Shown here piece by piece: positions 18,330 to 27,371 of a stretch of 64,000 bases of DNA. Source of the stretch: Pseudoalteromonas umbrosa (lineage in GTDB: Bacteria; Pseudomonadota; Gammaproteobacteria; Enterobacterales; Alteromonadaceae); contig NZ_JASJUU010000002.1 in NCBI RefSeq assembly GCF_030125375.1, positions 1-64,000 on the forward strand, given 5' to 3'. Position 1 is the stretch's first letter, and every line of letters starts with the position of its first letter. The translations under genes and the position numbers were made by a program. The notes below the pieces were generated by a model. The model searched no databases. It saw only the letters and a program-made list of their open reading frames with translations, and had not been told where the DNA came from.

Positions 18330-21008
18330 TTACAGTGAACGCTGTACTTCAACAGTTTCGAATACCTCAATTTGATCGCCAACTTTAACGTCGTTGTAGT
18401 TCTTAACGCCGATACCACATTCCATACCGTTACGAACTTCTTGTACATCATCTTTAAAGCGACGAAGCGACTCAAGTTCACCTTCGTAGATAACCACGTT
18501 TTCACGTAGTACACGAATTGGAGCGCTACGCTTAACGATACCTTCAGTTACCATACAACCAGCAACAGCACCAATCTTAGGCGACTTGAACACATCACGT
18601 ACTTCAGCAAGACCAATGATCTCTTGCTTGAACTCAGGCGCAAGCATACCAGCCATTGCGTGTTTCACTTCTTCGATCAGGTCGTAAATAACGCTGTAGT
18701 AACGAAGGTCAAGGTTTTCAGCTTCAATCACTTTACGTGCAGATGCATCCGCACGTACGTTGAAACCAACGATGATAGCATTTGACGCCGCTGCAAGTGT
18801 TGCATCAGTTTCAGTGATACCACCTACACCGCTACCGACAATCTTCACTTTAACTTCGTCTGTAGACAATTTAGTTAGTGAATCAGAAATAGCTTCGATT
18901 GAACCTTGAACGTCTGCTTTAAGTACAACGTTAACTTCAGAAATATCGCCATCAGTCATGTTAGTGAACATGTTTTCAAGCTTAGCTTTCTGCTGACGTG
19001 CAAGCTTCACTTCACGGAACTTGCCTTGACGATATAGAGCAACTTCACGTGCTTTACGCTCGTCTTTAACAACCGTTGCTTCATCACCCGCTGCAGGTAC
19101 ACCTGAAAGACCTAAAATCTCTACAGGGATTGAAGGACCAGCTTGTGAAATTTCTTTACCGTTTTCGTCTCTCATCGCACGAACACGACCGTACTCAAGA
19201 CCACAAAGTACAATGTTACCTTGCTCTAGCGTACCGCCTTGTACAAGTACAGTAGCAACTGGACCACGACCTTTATCTAGACGAGATTCAATAACGACAC
19301 CTTGTGCCATACCTTCTTGAGGCGCAGTCAGCTCTAATAGCTCAGCTTGCATCAAGATAGCTTCAAGTAAGTCGTCAATACCTAGACCTGTTTTCGCTGA
19401 GATATGAACAAACTGCGTGTCACCACCCCACTCTTCTGGAATAACATCCAATTGAGCAAGCTCGTTTTTAACGCGATCTGGGTCGATGCCCTCTTTATCC
19501 ATTTTGTTTACAGCGATGATAAGCGGTACTTCAGCAGCTTTTGCGTGCTGTACAGCTTCTTTAGTCTGAGGCATTACACCATCATCAGCAGCTACAACTA
19601 GAACAACGATATCCGTTGCTTTTGCACCACGTGCACGCATTGATGTAAACGCCGCGTGACCCGGAGTATCTAGGAACGTGATCATGTTACCATCAGTTTC
19701 AACATGGTATGCACCAATGTGCTGAGTGATACCACCGGCTTCACCGTCTGCTACTTTCGCTTTACGAATATAGTCTAGAGTTGACGTCTTACCGTGGTCA
19801 ACGTGACCCATAACAGTAACAACCGGTGCACGTGGACCAACACTCTCGTTGTCACTGCGATCGTTTAATACTTTCTCTTCAAGTTCATTCTCTTTAACAA
19901 GAACAACTTTATGACCCATTTCCTCTGCAACATACTGTGCAGTTTCTTGGTCAATCACCTGGTTAATTGTTACCATTTCACCAAGCTTCATCAGTGTTTT
20001 TACAACCTCAGCACCTTTCACAGCCATGCGTGATGCAAGCTCAGATACTGTAATTGTTTCACTAATGCGAACTTCTTGTTTAACTTCTGCCGCTGGCTTT
20101 TGGAAACCGTGCTGTAGAGAAGTAGGCGCTTTTAGCTTGCCTTTTTTACCACGTGACTGTGCGTTAGATTCACCTTTCGCCTGTGGCTTTTTCTTTTTCT
20201 TACGACGTGCACTTTTCTCTTCACGTGCGTCAGATTCATCTTCTGCTTCACGTGCATATGTAGAAGTCGTCATATGGTGATCTGCAGAAGCTTCGCGTTT
20301 TTTGCGCTCTTCTTCTTCAGCTTTCCAACGTGCTTCATTCTCTTCCGCTAGACGACGAGCTTCTTCTGCTTGACGTTTTGCTTCTTCTTCAGCCTTTTTC
20401 ACAGCTGCTGCTTCTGCTTCTGTACGAAGACGTTCTGCTTCGATTTTCTCTTGCTCTTGTTGGGCGCTATCCACTTCTTTACTCTGCTGTTCTTTCGCTT
20501 GACGTTCTGCTTCTGCTTTACGTTTGGCTTCTTCTTTAGCTTTGCGCTCAGCTTCCTCTTTGGCTTTTCGCTCTGCCTCCTGTTGGGCGTTGCGTTCAGC
20601 TTCTTCTTTCGCTTGTTGCTCAGCTTCTTGTTGAGCTTTCAATTCTGCTTCTTTGCGCGCAGCTTCCTCTGCAGCTAAGCGTTCTTGCTCTTTTTGCTGC
20701 TCGATTGCGCTCTTTTTAACGTAAGTGCGCTTTTTACGTACTTCTACCTGAACCGATTTAGCTTTACCAGTAGAACCAGTAACACTTAAGGTACTCTTGC
20801 TTTTACGCTGAAGAGTCATGCGCTCAGGACCATCTGAACCTGTGCCACCATGTTGCTTACTCAAGTGGTCAAGTAACTTGGCTTTTTCAGATTCACTTAC
20901 CTGATCGCCTTTGGCTTTGGTGATCCCTGCATCTGTTAACTGCTGTAGTAATTTATCGACAGTTGTACCAATGTTCTCGGCTAGTTTTTCTATGCTCACT
21001 TCTGCCAT
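18330..21008 (-). CDS. infB: Translation initiation factor IF-2
   Basis: An 892-residue GTPase that brings initiator tRNA to the 30S subunit. It has an N-terminal IF2-associated domain ([19 protein letters not shown]), a very charged Lys/Glu/Ala-rich coiled coil (about 115-260) with near-repeats of [14 protein letters not shown], and a GTPase domain with GHVDHGKTS near residue 400, DTPGHAAF and NKMD motifs. The C-terminal fMet-tRNA-binding domain is complete. It starts 26 bp after nusA, and the fMet tRNA it uses is encoded at the head of the same operon. Confidence 0.97.
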   Translation of the reverse strand: MAEVSIEKLAENIGTTVDKLLQQLTDAGITKAKGDQVSESEKAKLLDHLSKQHGGTGSDGPERMTLQRKSKSTLSVTGSTGKAKSVQVEVRKKRTYVKKSAIEQQKEQERLAAEEAARKEAELKAQQEAEQQAKEEAERNAQQEAERKAKEEAERKAKEEAKRKAEAERQAKEQQSKEVDSAQQEQEKIEAERLRTEAEAAAVKKAEEEAKRQAEEARRLAEENEARWKAEEEERKKREASADHHMTTSTYAREAEDESDAREEKSARRKKKKKPQAKGESNAQSRGKKGKLKAPTSLQHGFQKPAAEVKQEVRISETITVSELASRMAVKGAEVVKTLMKLGEMVTINQVIDQETAQYVAEEMGHKVVLVKENELEEKVLNDRSDNESVGPRAPVVTVMGHVDHGKTSTLDYIRKAKVADGEAGGITQHIGAYHVETDGNMITFLDTPGHAAFTSMRARGAKATDIVVLVVAADDGVMPQTKEAVQHAKAAEVPLIIAVNKMDKEGIDPDRVKNELAQLDVIPEEWGGDTQFVHISAKTGLGIDDLLEAILMQAELLELTAPQEGMAQGVVIESRLDKGRGPVATVLVQGGTLEQGNIVLCGLEYGRVRAMRDENGKEISQAGPSIPVEILGLSGVPAAGDEATVVKDERKAREVALYRQGKFREVKLARQQKAKLENMFTNMTDGDISEVNVVLKADVQGSIEAISDSLTKLSTDEVKVKIVGSGVGGITETDATLAAASNAIIVGFNVRADASARKVIEAENLDLRYYSVIYDLIEEVKHAMAGMLAPEFKQEIIGLAEVRDVFKSPKIGAVAGCMVTEGIVKRSAPIRVLRENVVIYEGELESLRRFKDDVQEVRNGMECGIGVKNYNDVKVGDQIEVFETVEVQRSL

Positions 21009-21034
21009 GCTATGCGTTACCTCCCGTTAATAAA

Positions 21035-22534
21035 CTACTCTTCACTAAACCAGCAAATATTACGTGCAGCCATAATAAAGTCGCCCGCTTGCTGTTCAGA
21101 TAATTCAGTGATCTCAACTAATTCGTCGATACCCTGTTCTGCTAAATCTTCTAGGGTGATAACGCCTTTGCTCGCCATCACAAATGCTAAGTGACGATCT
21201 AAACCTTCTAAGTCTAGTAGGTCTTGAGCAGGTTCAGCACCTTCTAAAGACTCTTCATCACGAAGTGCTTTCGTTGTTAAAGCATCTTTTGCACGTTTAC
21301 GTAACTCTTCAACTGTGTCTTCGTCTAGCCCCTGAATTTCAAGGAACTCAGCTACTGGCACATATGCCACTTCTTCAAGCGTAGAGAAACCTTCGTTGAT
21401 TAAAAACTCTGCAAAGTCATCATCAATATCTAGGTTATCAGTAAATAGGCTTATCAGTTTATCAGATTCTTCAGCGTTTTTACGCTCCATATCTTCAACT
21501 GTCATTACGTTCAGTTCCCAACCAGTTAACTGGCTAGCAAGTCGAACGTTTTGCCCGTTACGACCAATCGCTTGCGCAAGGTTATCTGCTTCAACAGCGA
21601 TTTCCATTGTACGTGTATCTTCATCCATCACAATTGATGCAACTTCTGCTGGAGCCATTGCATTAATTACGAACTGAGCTGGATTGTCGTCATATAGTAC
21701 TATATCAACGCGCTCTCCGCCTAGCTCTGTAGAAACAGCTTGTACACGTGCACCACGCATACCTACACATGCGCCTACAGGGTCAATACGCTTGTCATTT
21801 GATTTAACCGCAATTTTTGCACGTGAACCAGGATCACGAGCTGCACCTTTGAGCTCGATCATCTCTTCACCAATCTCTGGCACCTCAATGCGGAATAATT
21901 CCATCAGCATCTCAGGCTTAGAACGAGTAACAAATAATTGCGCGCCGCGCGCTTCAGGCTTCACTTCATACAATAGACCACGAACACGGTCACCAGGACG
22001 GAAGCTTTCACGTGGCAGCATATCTTCGCGATAAATAACCGCTTCAGCATTGTTACCCAGATCAATTACAACTGTATCACGAGACGCTTTCTTAACCACG
22101 CCAGTAACGAGTTCACCTTTTTGATCTTTGTATGCATCAACGACTAACGCACGTTCAGCTTCACGTACTTTTTGTACGATCACTTGCTTTGCCATTTGAG
22201 TTGTAATGCGGTCAAATTGAATAGATTCAATTTGCTCTTCAACATAGTCACCCAATTGTAACTCTGGCTCTTCTACTTGCGCAGCTTCAATGGTAATTTC
22301 AGAATACGGATTTTCTAATGAACCATCTTCTAGCGGCTCTGCCACCTGCCAGCGACGGAATGTATCATATTCACCCGTTTTTCTATCAATAGAAACACGT
22401 ACTTCAATTTCACCGTCATGTTTTTTCTTTGTTGCAGTCGCCAGTGCGAACTCTAACGCCTCAAAAATTTTCTCTCTTGGGACTGCTTTTTCGTTGGATA
22501 CAGCTTCTGCAACCAACAAGATCTCTTTTGCCAT
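21035..22534 (-). CDS. nusA: Transcription termination/antitermination protein NusA
   Basis: A 499-residue RNA-polymerase-binding factor. It has the N-terminal domain ([28 protein letters not shown]), an S1 domain, KH domains ([30 protein letters not shown]) and two C-terminal acidic repeats, as in E. coli. The start at 22534 (MAKEILLV) has GAGG upstream and aligns with homologues; a longer reading frame to 22567 is not needed. It lies between rimP and infB, the standard order. Confidence 0.96.
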   Translation of the reverse strand: MAKEILLVAEAVSNEKAVPREKIFEALEFALATATKKKHDGEIEVRVSIDRKTGEYDTFRRWQVAEPLEDGSLENPYSEITIEAAQVEEPELQLGDYVEEQIESIQFDRITTQMAKQVIVQKVREAERALVVDAYKDQKGELVTGVVKKASRDTVVIDLGNNAEAVIYREDMLPRESFRPGDRVRGLLYEVKPEARGAQLFVTRSKPEMLMELFRIEVPEIGEEMIELKGAARDPGSRAKIAVKSNDKRIDPVGACVGMRGARVQAVSTELGGERVDIVLYDDNPAQFVINAMAPAEVASIVMDEDTRTMEIAVEADNLAQAIGRNGQNVRLASQLTGWELNVMTVEDMERKNAEESDKLISLFTDNLDIDDDFAEFLINEGFSTLEEVAYVPVAEFLEIQGLDEDTVEELRKRAKDALTTKALRDEESLEGAEPAQDLLDLEGLDRHLAFVMASKGVITLEDLAEQGIDELVEITELSEQQAGDFIMAARNICWFSEE

Positions 22535-22573
22535 AGGTTTTGCCTCGCTTGCCCTGGTCCTTCGCACTTAATC

Positions 22574-23029
22574 TTAAAATTTGGCGATAATATTAGCTCT
22601 TTCGACGTTACTAAGCATAATGTGATGCTCTTGTCCGTCGACAGTTAGCGTAATCATATCGCCTTTAACTGCTACTAGGTCGCCTTTAAAGTTGCGACGA
22701 CCATCTTGTGGAAGTTTAGTGCGCAAACGCACCTCTTCACCTTGCGCGTCCTCATAATGAGCTTGTTTGAATAATGGTCTATCCACACCCGGTGAAGACA
22801 CTTCTAAGTTATATTCATTTGTAATGGGATCTTCTACATCCATAATCGCGCTAATTTGGCGACTTACTTCTGCACAATCGTCAACATTAATGCCATTCTC
22901 ATGTTCAATGTACACTCTCAGTGTAGAATGACGACCCGCTTGCACAAACTCTAGACCGAGAAGCTCAAAACCACACGCTTCAACTGCGGGCTCTAGCATT
23001 ACGGTTAAATCTTGCTCGAGTTTTGACAC
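22574..23029 (-). CDS. rimP: Ribosome maturation factor RimP
   Basis: A 151-residue protein required for 30S subunit maturation. Conserved segments LLGLEFVQAGRHSTLRVYIEHENGINVDDCAEVSRQIS and EVSSPGVDRPL are present. It is the first protein-coding gene after the initiator tRNA and lies 39 bp upstream of nusA. A strong hairpin with T-run precedes it, so readthrough from the tRNA promoter may be limited. Confidence 0.95.
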   Translation of the reverse strand: MSKLEQDLTVMLEPAVEACGFELLGLEFVQAGRHSTLRVYIEHENGINVDDCAEVSRQISAIMDVEDPITNEYNLEVSSPGVDRPLFKQAHYEDAQGEEVRLRTKLPQDGRRNFKGDLVAVKGDMITLTVDGQEHHIMLSNVERANIIAKF

Positions 23030-23048
23030 AAATTACCTCCATACAAAC

Positions 23049-23069
23049 AAAAAAAGGGCTCATGGCCCC
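23049..23069 (-). terminator. Intrinsic terminator/attenuator between fMet tRNA and rimP
   Basis: On the minus strand GGGCCATGAGCCC is followed by a run of seven T residues, a good intrinsic terminator. It lies about 20 bp upstream of the rimP start, so it would end the tRNA transcript while allowing some readthrough into rimP-nusA-infB. Confidence 0.7.
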
Positions 23070-23129
23070 ATCAATTCAGCTGCATGTTCTTGGGCCTATA
23101 TTGCTAATATCTAGCACCAGACACAACAA

Positions 23130-23153
23130 CGCCCCGAACCAAGCGGGGCGTCA
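23130..23153 (-). other. Strong hairpin in the metY-rimP leader
   Basis: ACGCCCC and GGGGCGT pair perfectly around an internal 9-10-nt loop. It lacks a clean T-run on either strand, so it is more likely an RNA-processing or attenuation structure than a simple terminator. A second stem GCGCATT / AATGCGC is present at about 23240-23259. Confidence 0.55.
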
Positions 23154-23290
23154 CACCAAAAACAAACTGTGTGGCCAAAGGCCGTGCTTGGTTGCGGGCT
23201 GTACCAGCCTAAATTAAGCTTGCGCTTAAACGCAAAACGCGCATTACCATGAATGCGCGACCGTTAAGAAATATCTAAACTTCTTAAAAT

Positions 23291-23367
<77 letters not shown>

Positions 23368-23402
23368 TCCACATGCAGCATTAAGCTGCTCAATTGGCGT
23401 GT

Positions 23403-23431
23403 ATTATAGAGATTGTTCCATTAATACGCAA
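23403..23431 (-). promoter_or_regulatory. Promoter of the metY-rimP-nusA-infB operon
   Basis: On the minus strand TTGCGT (23426-23431), 17 bp and TATAAT (23403-23408) form a near-consensus sigma-70 promoter. It is about 36 bp upstream of the tRNA 5' end, with a short GCAGC/GCTGC stem in the leader that would be removed during tRNA processing. Confidence 0.8.
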
Positions 23432-23513
23432 CCACTAACTAGATAAATTAGCTCGCAGTTCTAATACTGCCCAATTACCGATTAGTTCTTTAACAATCAT
23501 TAACATACAGCGC

Positions 23514-23541
23514 TTGTACCTATTTTAGTTTTCTCTATACT
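23514..23541 (+). promoter_or_regulatory. Possible promoter of the carbonic anhydrase gene
   Basis: TTGTAC (23514-23519) and TATACT (23536-23541) are spaced by 16 bp, 31 bp upstream of the start codon. It resembles a sigma-70 promoter but is only a motif match. Confidence 0.5.
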
Positions 23542-23571
23542 TCACATTTCTTACAATTAGGAGACAATAAA

Positions 23572-24357
23572 ATGAATAAAAGGTCATTTCAGGCAACAAT
23601 CGCTGCACTCTCGACTTTAATTTTTAGTGGTGTCGCCACAGCAAACTCATGTGCAAAAGCTGGCCCGCAAACTCCACGCGACATTGATAACCTAGCAGGT
23701 GAAAATAAACGCATCTTCAGTCTCGCTCCTCCTTCATCACAAATGAATCTGTGTAATATCCACTTTCACAAAAATGCAGAACACAAAGCAAAAGACTTTT
23801 CAGTATTTGCTGGCGATGGAAAATACGGCGGTTATCAGTGTAATGCAACCTCAAGCCTTACACCCGCTGAACTAAAAGCGCCAAAAGGCAAAGTATGTAA
23901 AAACGTCAAACCCGGCGACACTATTGAAGTACATTGGGTGCATAGCTCATGTGATGTCAAACCTGGCAAAGGATTAGGTTCATGCCTTAATGAGCAATGT
24001 GCAAACCCAGATCTACGTGTAGAAACGCAAGTGTTCTTGGTCGTAAACGATGAAAATGCGCTTGATTTTAATGATTTAAGCTATGACGGAAATATCGTTA
24101 ATGGCTATCACCAGCCAAAGCATATCCCAAATACAACGGGTAAGCCGGTCGAATTTTTAGGCTCGACAACTGGCCCAAGCTACAACGACAAGCAATGCTC
24201 TCCTCTGCAAGTGACTTGGAGCGTACGCCCAGCTTGTGCCAAAGTTGACATCAATAGTTTGGCTGATTGGTGTGAAGATAACGTCTTTGAAGAAGATCAT
24301 GCACACGGTGTAAGACAACTAGTTACCGACCCTAAACTATTGTCTCCAATCAAGTAA
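23572..24357 (+). CDS. Secreted delta-class-like carbonic anhydrase
   Basis: A 261-residue protein with a signal peptide cleaved near residue 25 (GVATA-N). The segment C61-NIHFHKNAEHK with His64 and His66, and E119-V-H121-W-V-H124, look like the zinc site of the delta-type carbonic anhydrase family (the Pfam group named 'putative carbonic anhydrase'). The family is known from diatoms and some marine bacteria. Eight or more cysteines suggest disulfides in the periplasm. The enzyme would interconvert CO2 and bicarbonate outside the cytoplasm. AGGAGA lies 7 bp before the start, and a hairpin follows the stop. The family call is from recalled motif similarity. Confidence 0.72.
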   Translation: MNKRSFQATIAALSTLIFSGVATANSCAKAGPQTPRDIDNLAGENKRIFSLAPPSSQMNLCNIHFHKNAEHKAKDFSVFAGDGKYGGYQCNATSSLTPAELKAPKGKVCKNVKPGDTIEVHWVHSSCDVKPGKGLGSCLNEQCANPDLRVETQVFLVVNDENALDFNDLSYDGNIVNGYHQPKHIPNTTGKPVEFLGSTTGPSYNDKQCSPLQVTWSVRPACAKVDINSLADWCEDNVFEEDHAHGVRQLVTDPKLLSPIK

Positions 24358-24371
24358 AACTAGAAATCAAT

Positions 24372-24398
24372 GCAGAAATGGAGTGTTTTCATTTCTGC
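24372..24398 (+). terminator. Hairpin terminator after the carbonic anhydrase gene
   Basis: GCAGAAATG and CATTTCTGC form a 9-bp perfect stem with a 9-nt loop, 15 bp past the stop codon. The T-run is weak. Confidence 0.6.
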
Positions 24399-24600
24399 AT
24401 TATTGATAAATAAGTTTGCAATCATAAAAATCTCATGGCTATACTTAGTCAAAGTGCGTTTTTTAAACAGTATAAAACACGCATCCTGAGTAATTACCCA
24501 AGTTTAATTTGTTTTGTTAGTTGTATCAGTTGAGTGATGGCAAAGCAGATTTGATTAAAAACTTGAGCATGGATCCGCTCTAATCGTAATTGGAGCGATT

Positions 24601-25074
24601 ATGAGTATTTCACCCTATCAATATCAACTGTTAAGCCAGTCGTTTGCGACTATCAAGCCTAATTTTCACTGCTTTTGTGTCAGCTTTAATCACCGCCTTA
24701 AAATGCATCCTATGTCGATGGTGATACCAAACGCCGAATCACAAATTTTGACAATCGAATATCAGTTACGAGCTTTTATCCAACAAAGCTTGATCAGAAT
24801 GGCAAATCAAAAAGAACTATGCCGATATATCACAGACAATATCGCCACAATAAAGTCACTGCGACCTTCCGCATGTGATATCAGAATTTTGTGTAACTGC
24901 TTTTTAGATACCCTTAAAGTACACCTTGGTAAGCAATTCACACTCGCAGTCAGAAATGCTTGGAAACGCGCTTTGCATATCGTTGCAAATGTGCTTAAGG
25001 CGGAGCTATTTGGTATGTCAAATATTGTTTACTTAGATCAAATTAGGCAACAAAAGCAAATCGGTCATTCCTGA
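24601..25074 (+). CDS. Globin-like protein lacking the proximal histidine
   Basis: A 157-residue protein without signal peptide. Its C-terminal half, CFLDTLKVHLGKQFTLAVRNAWKRAL, strongly recalls helices G and H of bacterial globins and flavohemoglobins (LLxxLKxxLGxxFTxEVxxAWxxAY). In flavohemoglobins the heme-binding histidine sits seven residues before a conserved proline; here that position (IATIKSLRP) is alanine and no nearby histidine replaces it. It is therefore probably a heme-free globin-fold protein, perhaps a sensor, or a decaying gene. GGAG precedes the start. No partner gene is obvious; a lipoprotein follows 66 bp later. Confidence 0.55.
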   Translation: MSISPYQYQLLSQSFATIKPNFHCFCVSFNHRLKMHPMSMVIPNAESQILTIEYQLRAFIQQSLIRMANQKELCRYITDNIATIKSLRPSACDIRILCNCFLDTLKVHLGKQFTLAVRNAWKRALHIVANVLKAELFGMSNIVYLDQIRQQKQIGHS

Positions 25075-25140
25075 AGTTATGATGACAATCAAAGCATGAA
25101 TGAGTAGACTGGACCTGAATTAGGTTAATTAGGTGAGTTT

Positions 25141-25647
25141 ATGAAACGTATCGCTGTTTTAATGGGTTTGAGTGTATTTTTTACCACTGGATGTGATGTA
25201 TTTGAAAACTCTAAAGCCCAAATAGAAGCGCAGTATTTGTCTGAAAACCAAGAGCTTCAAGCGGTTATCGAGCAGATCCGAGAACAAGGGCTCGAAGCTA
25301 TGGCACAAAGCGCACAAGCAGGTACTATGGCCAGTTGTGTTGCGAGCAAACTTGACGGTGACCCGATGGGTGCATTAGTTGAAGTAGAAGGTGCACTGCA
25401 AGATGGCGCAAGTGTCGCGGAATTAGCAAATTCAATAGCCAGTTTAACAGAACAAGAGATCAGTTTGGACAGCATACCTGAGTTGTTAAAAGCTGGCGCT
25501 GAAACGGTGACCTATCTGAAAGCTTTATTGCAAACTTATGACTTAGCTGAGTTACAAACACAGTTCGCAACGCTACTAGAACAAGGTCAAACAAAAACTG
25601 AAGATATCGGCACCCACTTACGTAGATTGATTGAACAGTGTAATTAA
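25141..25647 (+). CDS. Putative lipoprotein of unknown function
   Basis: A 168-residue protein beginning MKRIAVLMGLSVFFTTGC, a lipoprotein signal with Cys18 as the likely lipidated residue. The rest is largely helical and acidic, with a conserved-looking central stretch MASCVASKLDGDPMGAL and a second cysteine pair. I do not recognise the family. AGGTGA lies close before the start. A symmetrical hairpin after the stop serves both this gene and the converging DUF3019 gene. Confidence 0.65.
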   Translation: MKRIAVLMGLSVFFTTGCDVFENSKAQIEAQYLSENQELQAVIEQIREQGLEAMAQSAQAGTMASCVASKLDGDPMGALVEVEGALQDGASVAELANSIASLTEQEISLDSIPELLKAGAETVTYLKALLQTYDLAELQTQFATLLEQGQTKTEDIGTHLRRLIEQCN

Positions 25648-25654
25648 GGAAAAC

Positions 25655-25681
25655 AGTGGTCATGCATAATACATGACCACT
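25655..25681. terminator. Bidirectional terminator between converging genes
   Basis: AGTGGTCATG and CATGACCACT form a 10-bp perfect stem with a 7-nt loop, midway between the stop codons at 25647 and 25692. Both strands have A/T-rich flanks but no long T-run. Confidence 0.65.
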
Positions 25682-25691
25682 ATTCATTAGA

Positions 25692-26084
25692 TTAGAAAAG
25701 ACGCCAACGCCTTTTTTTAGTACGTACCTTGTGAACCCAGTTAACCTCGATTGTAGTTACAGCTAATACATCTCTATGTGTTTTGGCAATTAGTTCATAA
25801 CTTACGCTCTCGACAGAGCCAAAATTCAATGTATATGTGAAGCTGTCGGTGTTAGCCCAACATTGTAAAATGCGTTTAGATTCACTTTCTCTAAGGCAAT
25901 AGTCCCCTGCAGTTGGTGCTGATATGTCAAATATAACATCAGCATAGCAGGTACGTCCTTGGTTCAGCGCAACACATTTAGTAGGTGATGCATTTAATAT
26001 CCCTTTACGAGTTTCGCTAGCCATTGACTTATGTGGCAATGCTATAAACGAAACCATAATTACCCAAGCAAATCTAAAATACAT
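25692..26084 (-). CDS. DUF3019 family exported protein
   Basis: A 130-residue protein with a signal peptide (FAWVIMVSFIALPHKSMAS). The mature part has four cysteines (CVALNQGRTCYADV, DYCLRES, LQCW) and an Ig-like or beta-sandwich pattern, matching what I recall of DUF3019. It overlaps the end of the mipA-like gene by 11 bp and has GGAG before its ATG. In marine gammaproteobacteria DUF3019, MipA and a two-component system often sit together; the two-component genes are absent here. The molecular function is unknown. Confidence 0.6.
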   Translation of the reverse strand: MYFRFAWVIMVSFIALPHKSMASETRKGILNASPTKCVALNQGRTCYADVIFDISAPTAGDYCLRESESKRILQCWANTDSFTYTLNFGSVESVSYELIAKTHRDVLAVTTIEVNWVHKVRTKKRRWRLF

Positions 26085-26895
26085 ACTTCACTCCAGTAAA
26101 AAATACTCGAGCATAGTTTGAATCAATCAGTGGACTACTTTTGACACCGCCTGAACCGACTAAAATTGAAGCGCCAGCACTATATACCCAATTTTGTGCG
26201 ACAGGATAGTTAACTTGAGTTTGAACAAATGCGGTAGCGCCATCTCCAGCAGTAAAGCCGTACAAATAATCATTTACTTCTGAAGGCGATACACCATAAA
26301 AATAATTATTAAAATTTTGCGAGTAATAATTAGCACCAAAGTTCAACCAAAGATCCCAATTGCGCAATTCAAAGTTGCGCGTTGCTTCTATATGAAAAAC
26401 CCAGCCATTAGAGTCACCGAAGACATCATAGACCAACTCAGCAACCGCCAAAAATTCTCCAACGTTTTGATAATAAGCAAGACCTATGGACTGATCGACT
26501 TTGCGACGATTAATCGTTTTTAGCTCTTCTACTTTATCATCTTCGTTTGAATAATAACCGGTATCAGAAAATGGTATTTGATAATTACCAAAAATCGCAT
26601 CTAATCCCCAATCTTCCTCTTGTATCAACTGGTAGCCTAAATCAGAACCACCAAAAAAATCTCCTGAATGTGTATTCAAATAGAATTGCTTATATTGAAT
26701 TTTGGCATCTACCAAAGGAGAGAGGGAAGAAAATTCATTTTTGGCGCCAATTAGCTTTGGTAGCTTAGTATTGACATAAAAAGCACCTATACTTAGCTGC
26801 CACTCCAAGTCATCTTCATCATACCAAGGCTCAGCATATACTTTACTTGCAATGGTCATACACATTACAAGAAGCACTGACGTTATTTTTTTCAT
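26074..26895 (-). CDS. MipA/OmpV family outer-membrane protein
   Basis: A 273-residue protein with a signal peptide (MKKITSVLLVMCMTIASKVYA) and alternating aromatic beta-strands ending in FFTGVKYVF, an outer-membrane barrel signature. Features such as WQLSIGAFYVNTKLPKLIGAKN and the multi-strand YYQNVGEFLAVAELVYDVFGDSNG match MipA/OmpV. E. coli MipA was described as a scaffold for peptidoglycan enzymes; in other species relatives respond to antibiotics or salt. It is the first gene of a two-gene unit with DUF3019. Confidence 0.8.
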   Translation of the reverse strand: MKKITSVLLVMCMTIASKVYAEPWYDEDDLEWQLSIGAFYVNTKLPKLIGAKNEFSSLSPLVDAKIQYKQFYLNTHSGDFFGGSDLGYQLIQEEDWGLDAIFGNYQIPFSDTGYYSNEDDKVEELKTINRRKVDQSIGLAYYQNVGEFLAVAELVYDVFGDSNGWVFHIEATRNFELRNWDLWLNFGANYYSQNFNNYFYGVSPSEVNDYLYGFTAGDGATAFVQTQVNYPVAQNWVYSAGASILVGSGGVKSSPLIDSNYARVFFTGVKYVF

Positions 26896-27371
26896 TACTT
26901 ATTATCTTTATTGCGCATTTGTGCCGAATTCAATTCCAGATCATACCTGAGCATTTCTCATACAACAAGTAAACATTAAACCAATTACGCCAAGCTCTTA
27001 CGAAAATGTAATTGCCCCTCATATCAAGGTTTCACTAAATTGTGTATCAACTCAAAAAAACAATTTAGTCCAAAATTAAACTTCTTTTTAGAAACATTAC
27101 AACAGTATTCTAATACGTAGAAAGCATATAATAGATAAAGCAACTTTACTTAAAAATTAGGTATGATTATTACTCAATTAAATATAGATAACCTGATAAA
27201 TAATAAAATGGTGCTTACAACCTCTATAAGATGACTTAGTGCTCGTAATTTTAAAAAGCCCTAAATCAACAAAAAAAGAGCACAAGCAACGCGCCCTTTA
27301 ACATTAACTATGTCTTAGTGATGAAATTGTCAAAATAAAGTTTTTTACTGACCTTTTAAACTGGCGCATCA
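26896..27371. other. A+T-rich intergenic region with one inverted repeat
   Basis: No credible gene is seen between the mipA-like start and the dapE stop. It contains a perfect 10-bp inverted repeat, ACTAAATTGT (27034-27043) and ACAATTTAGT (27060-27069), 140-170 bp upstream of the mipA-like gene, and the dapE terminator at 27275-27299. Confidence 0.6.
27275..27299 (-). terminator. Probable terminator of dapE
   Basis: On the minus strand AAAGGGCGC can pair with GTGCTCTTT (9 bp, three G-U wobbles) around a 7-nt loop, followed by a T-run of seven. It lies 72 bp past the dapE stop. Confidence 0.6.

Noticed and set aside
20485-20670. Repeats that might suggest a CRISPR-like array
   Set aside because: The near-repeats encode the IF-2 charged repeats and have no regular unique spacers.
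20330-20678. Long plus-strand reading frames rich in Phe, Leu and Cys
   Set aside because: These are antisense shadows of the Lys/Glu/Ala repeats in the infB coiled coil.
27163-27234. Short plus-strand reading frame of 23 codons in the dapE-mipA gap
   Set aside because: Too short, no ribosome-binding site, and the surrounding DNA is A+T-rich so such frames are expected by chance.
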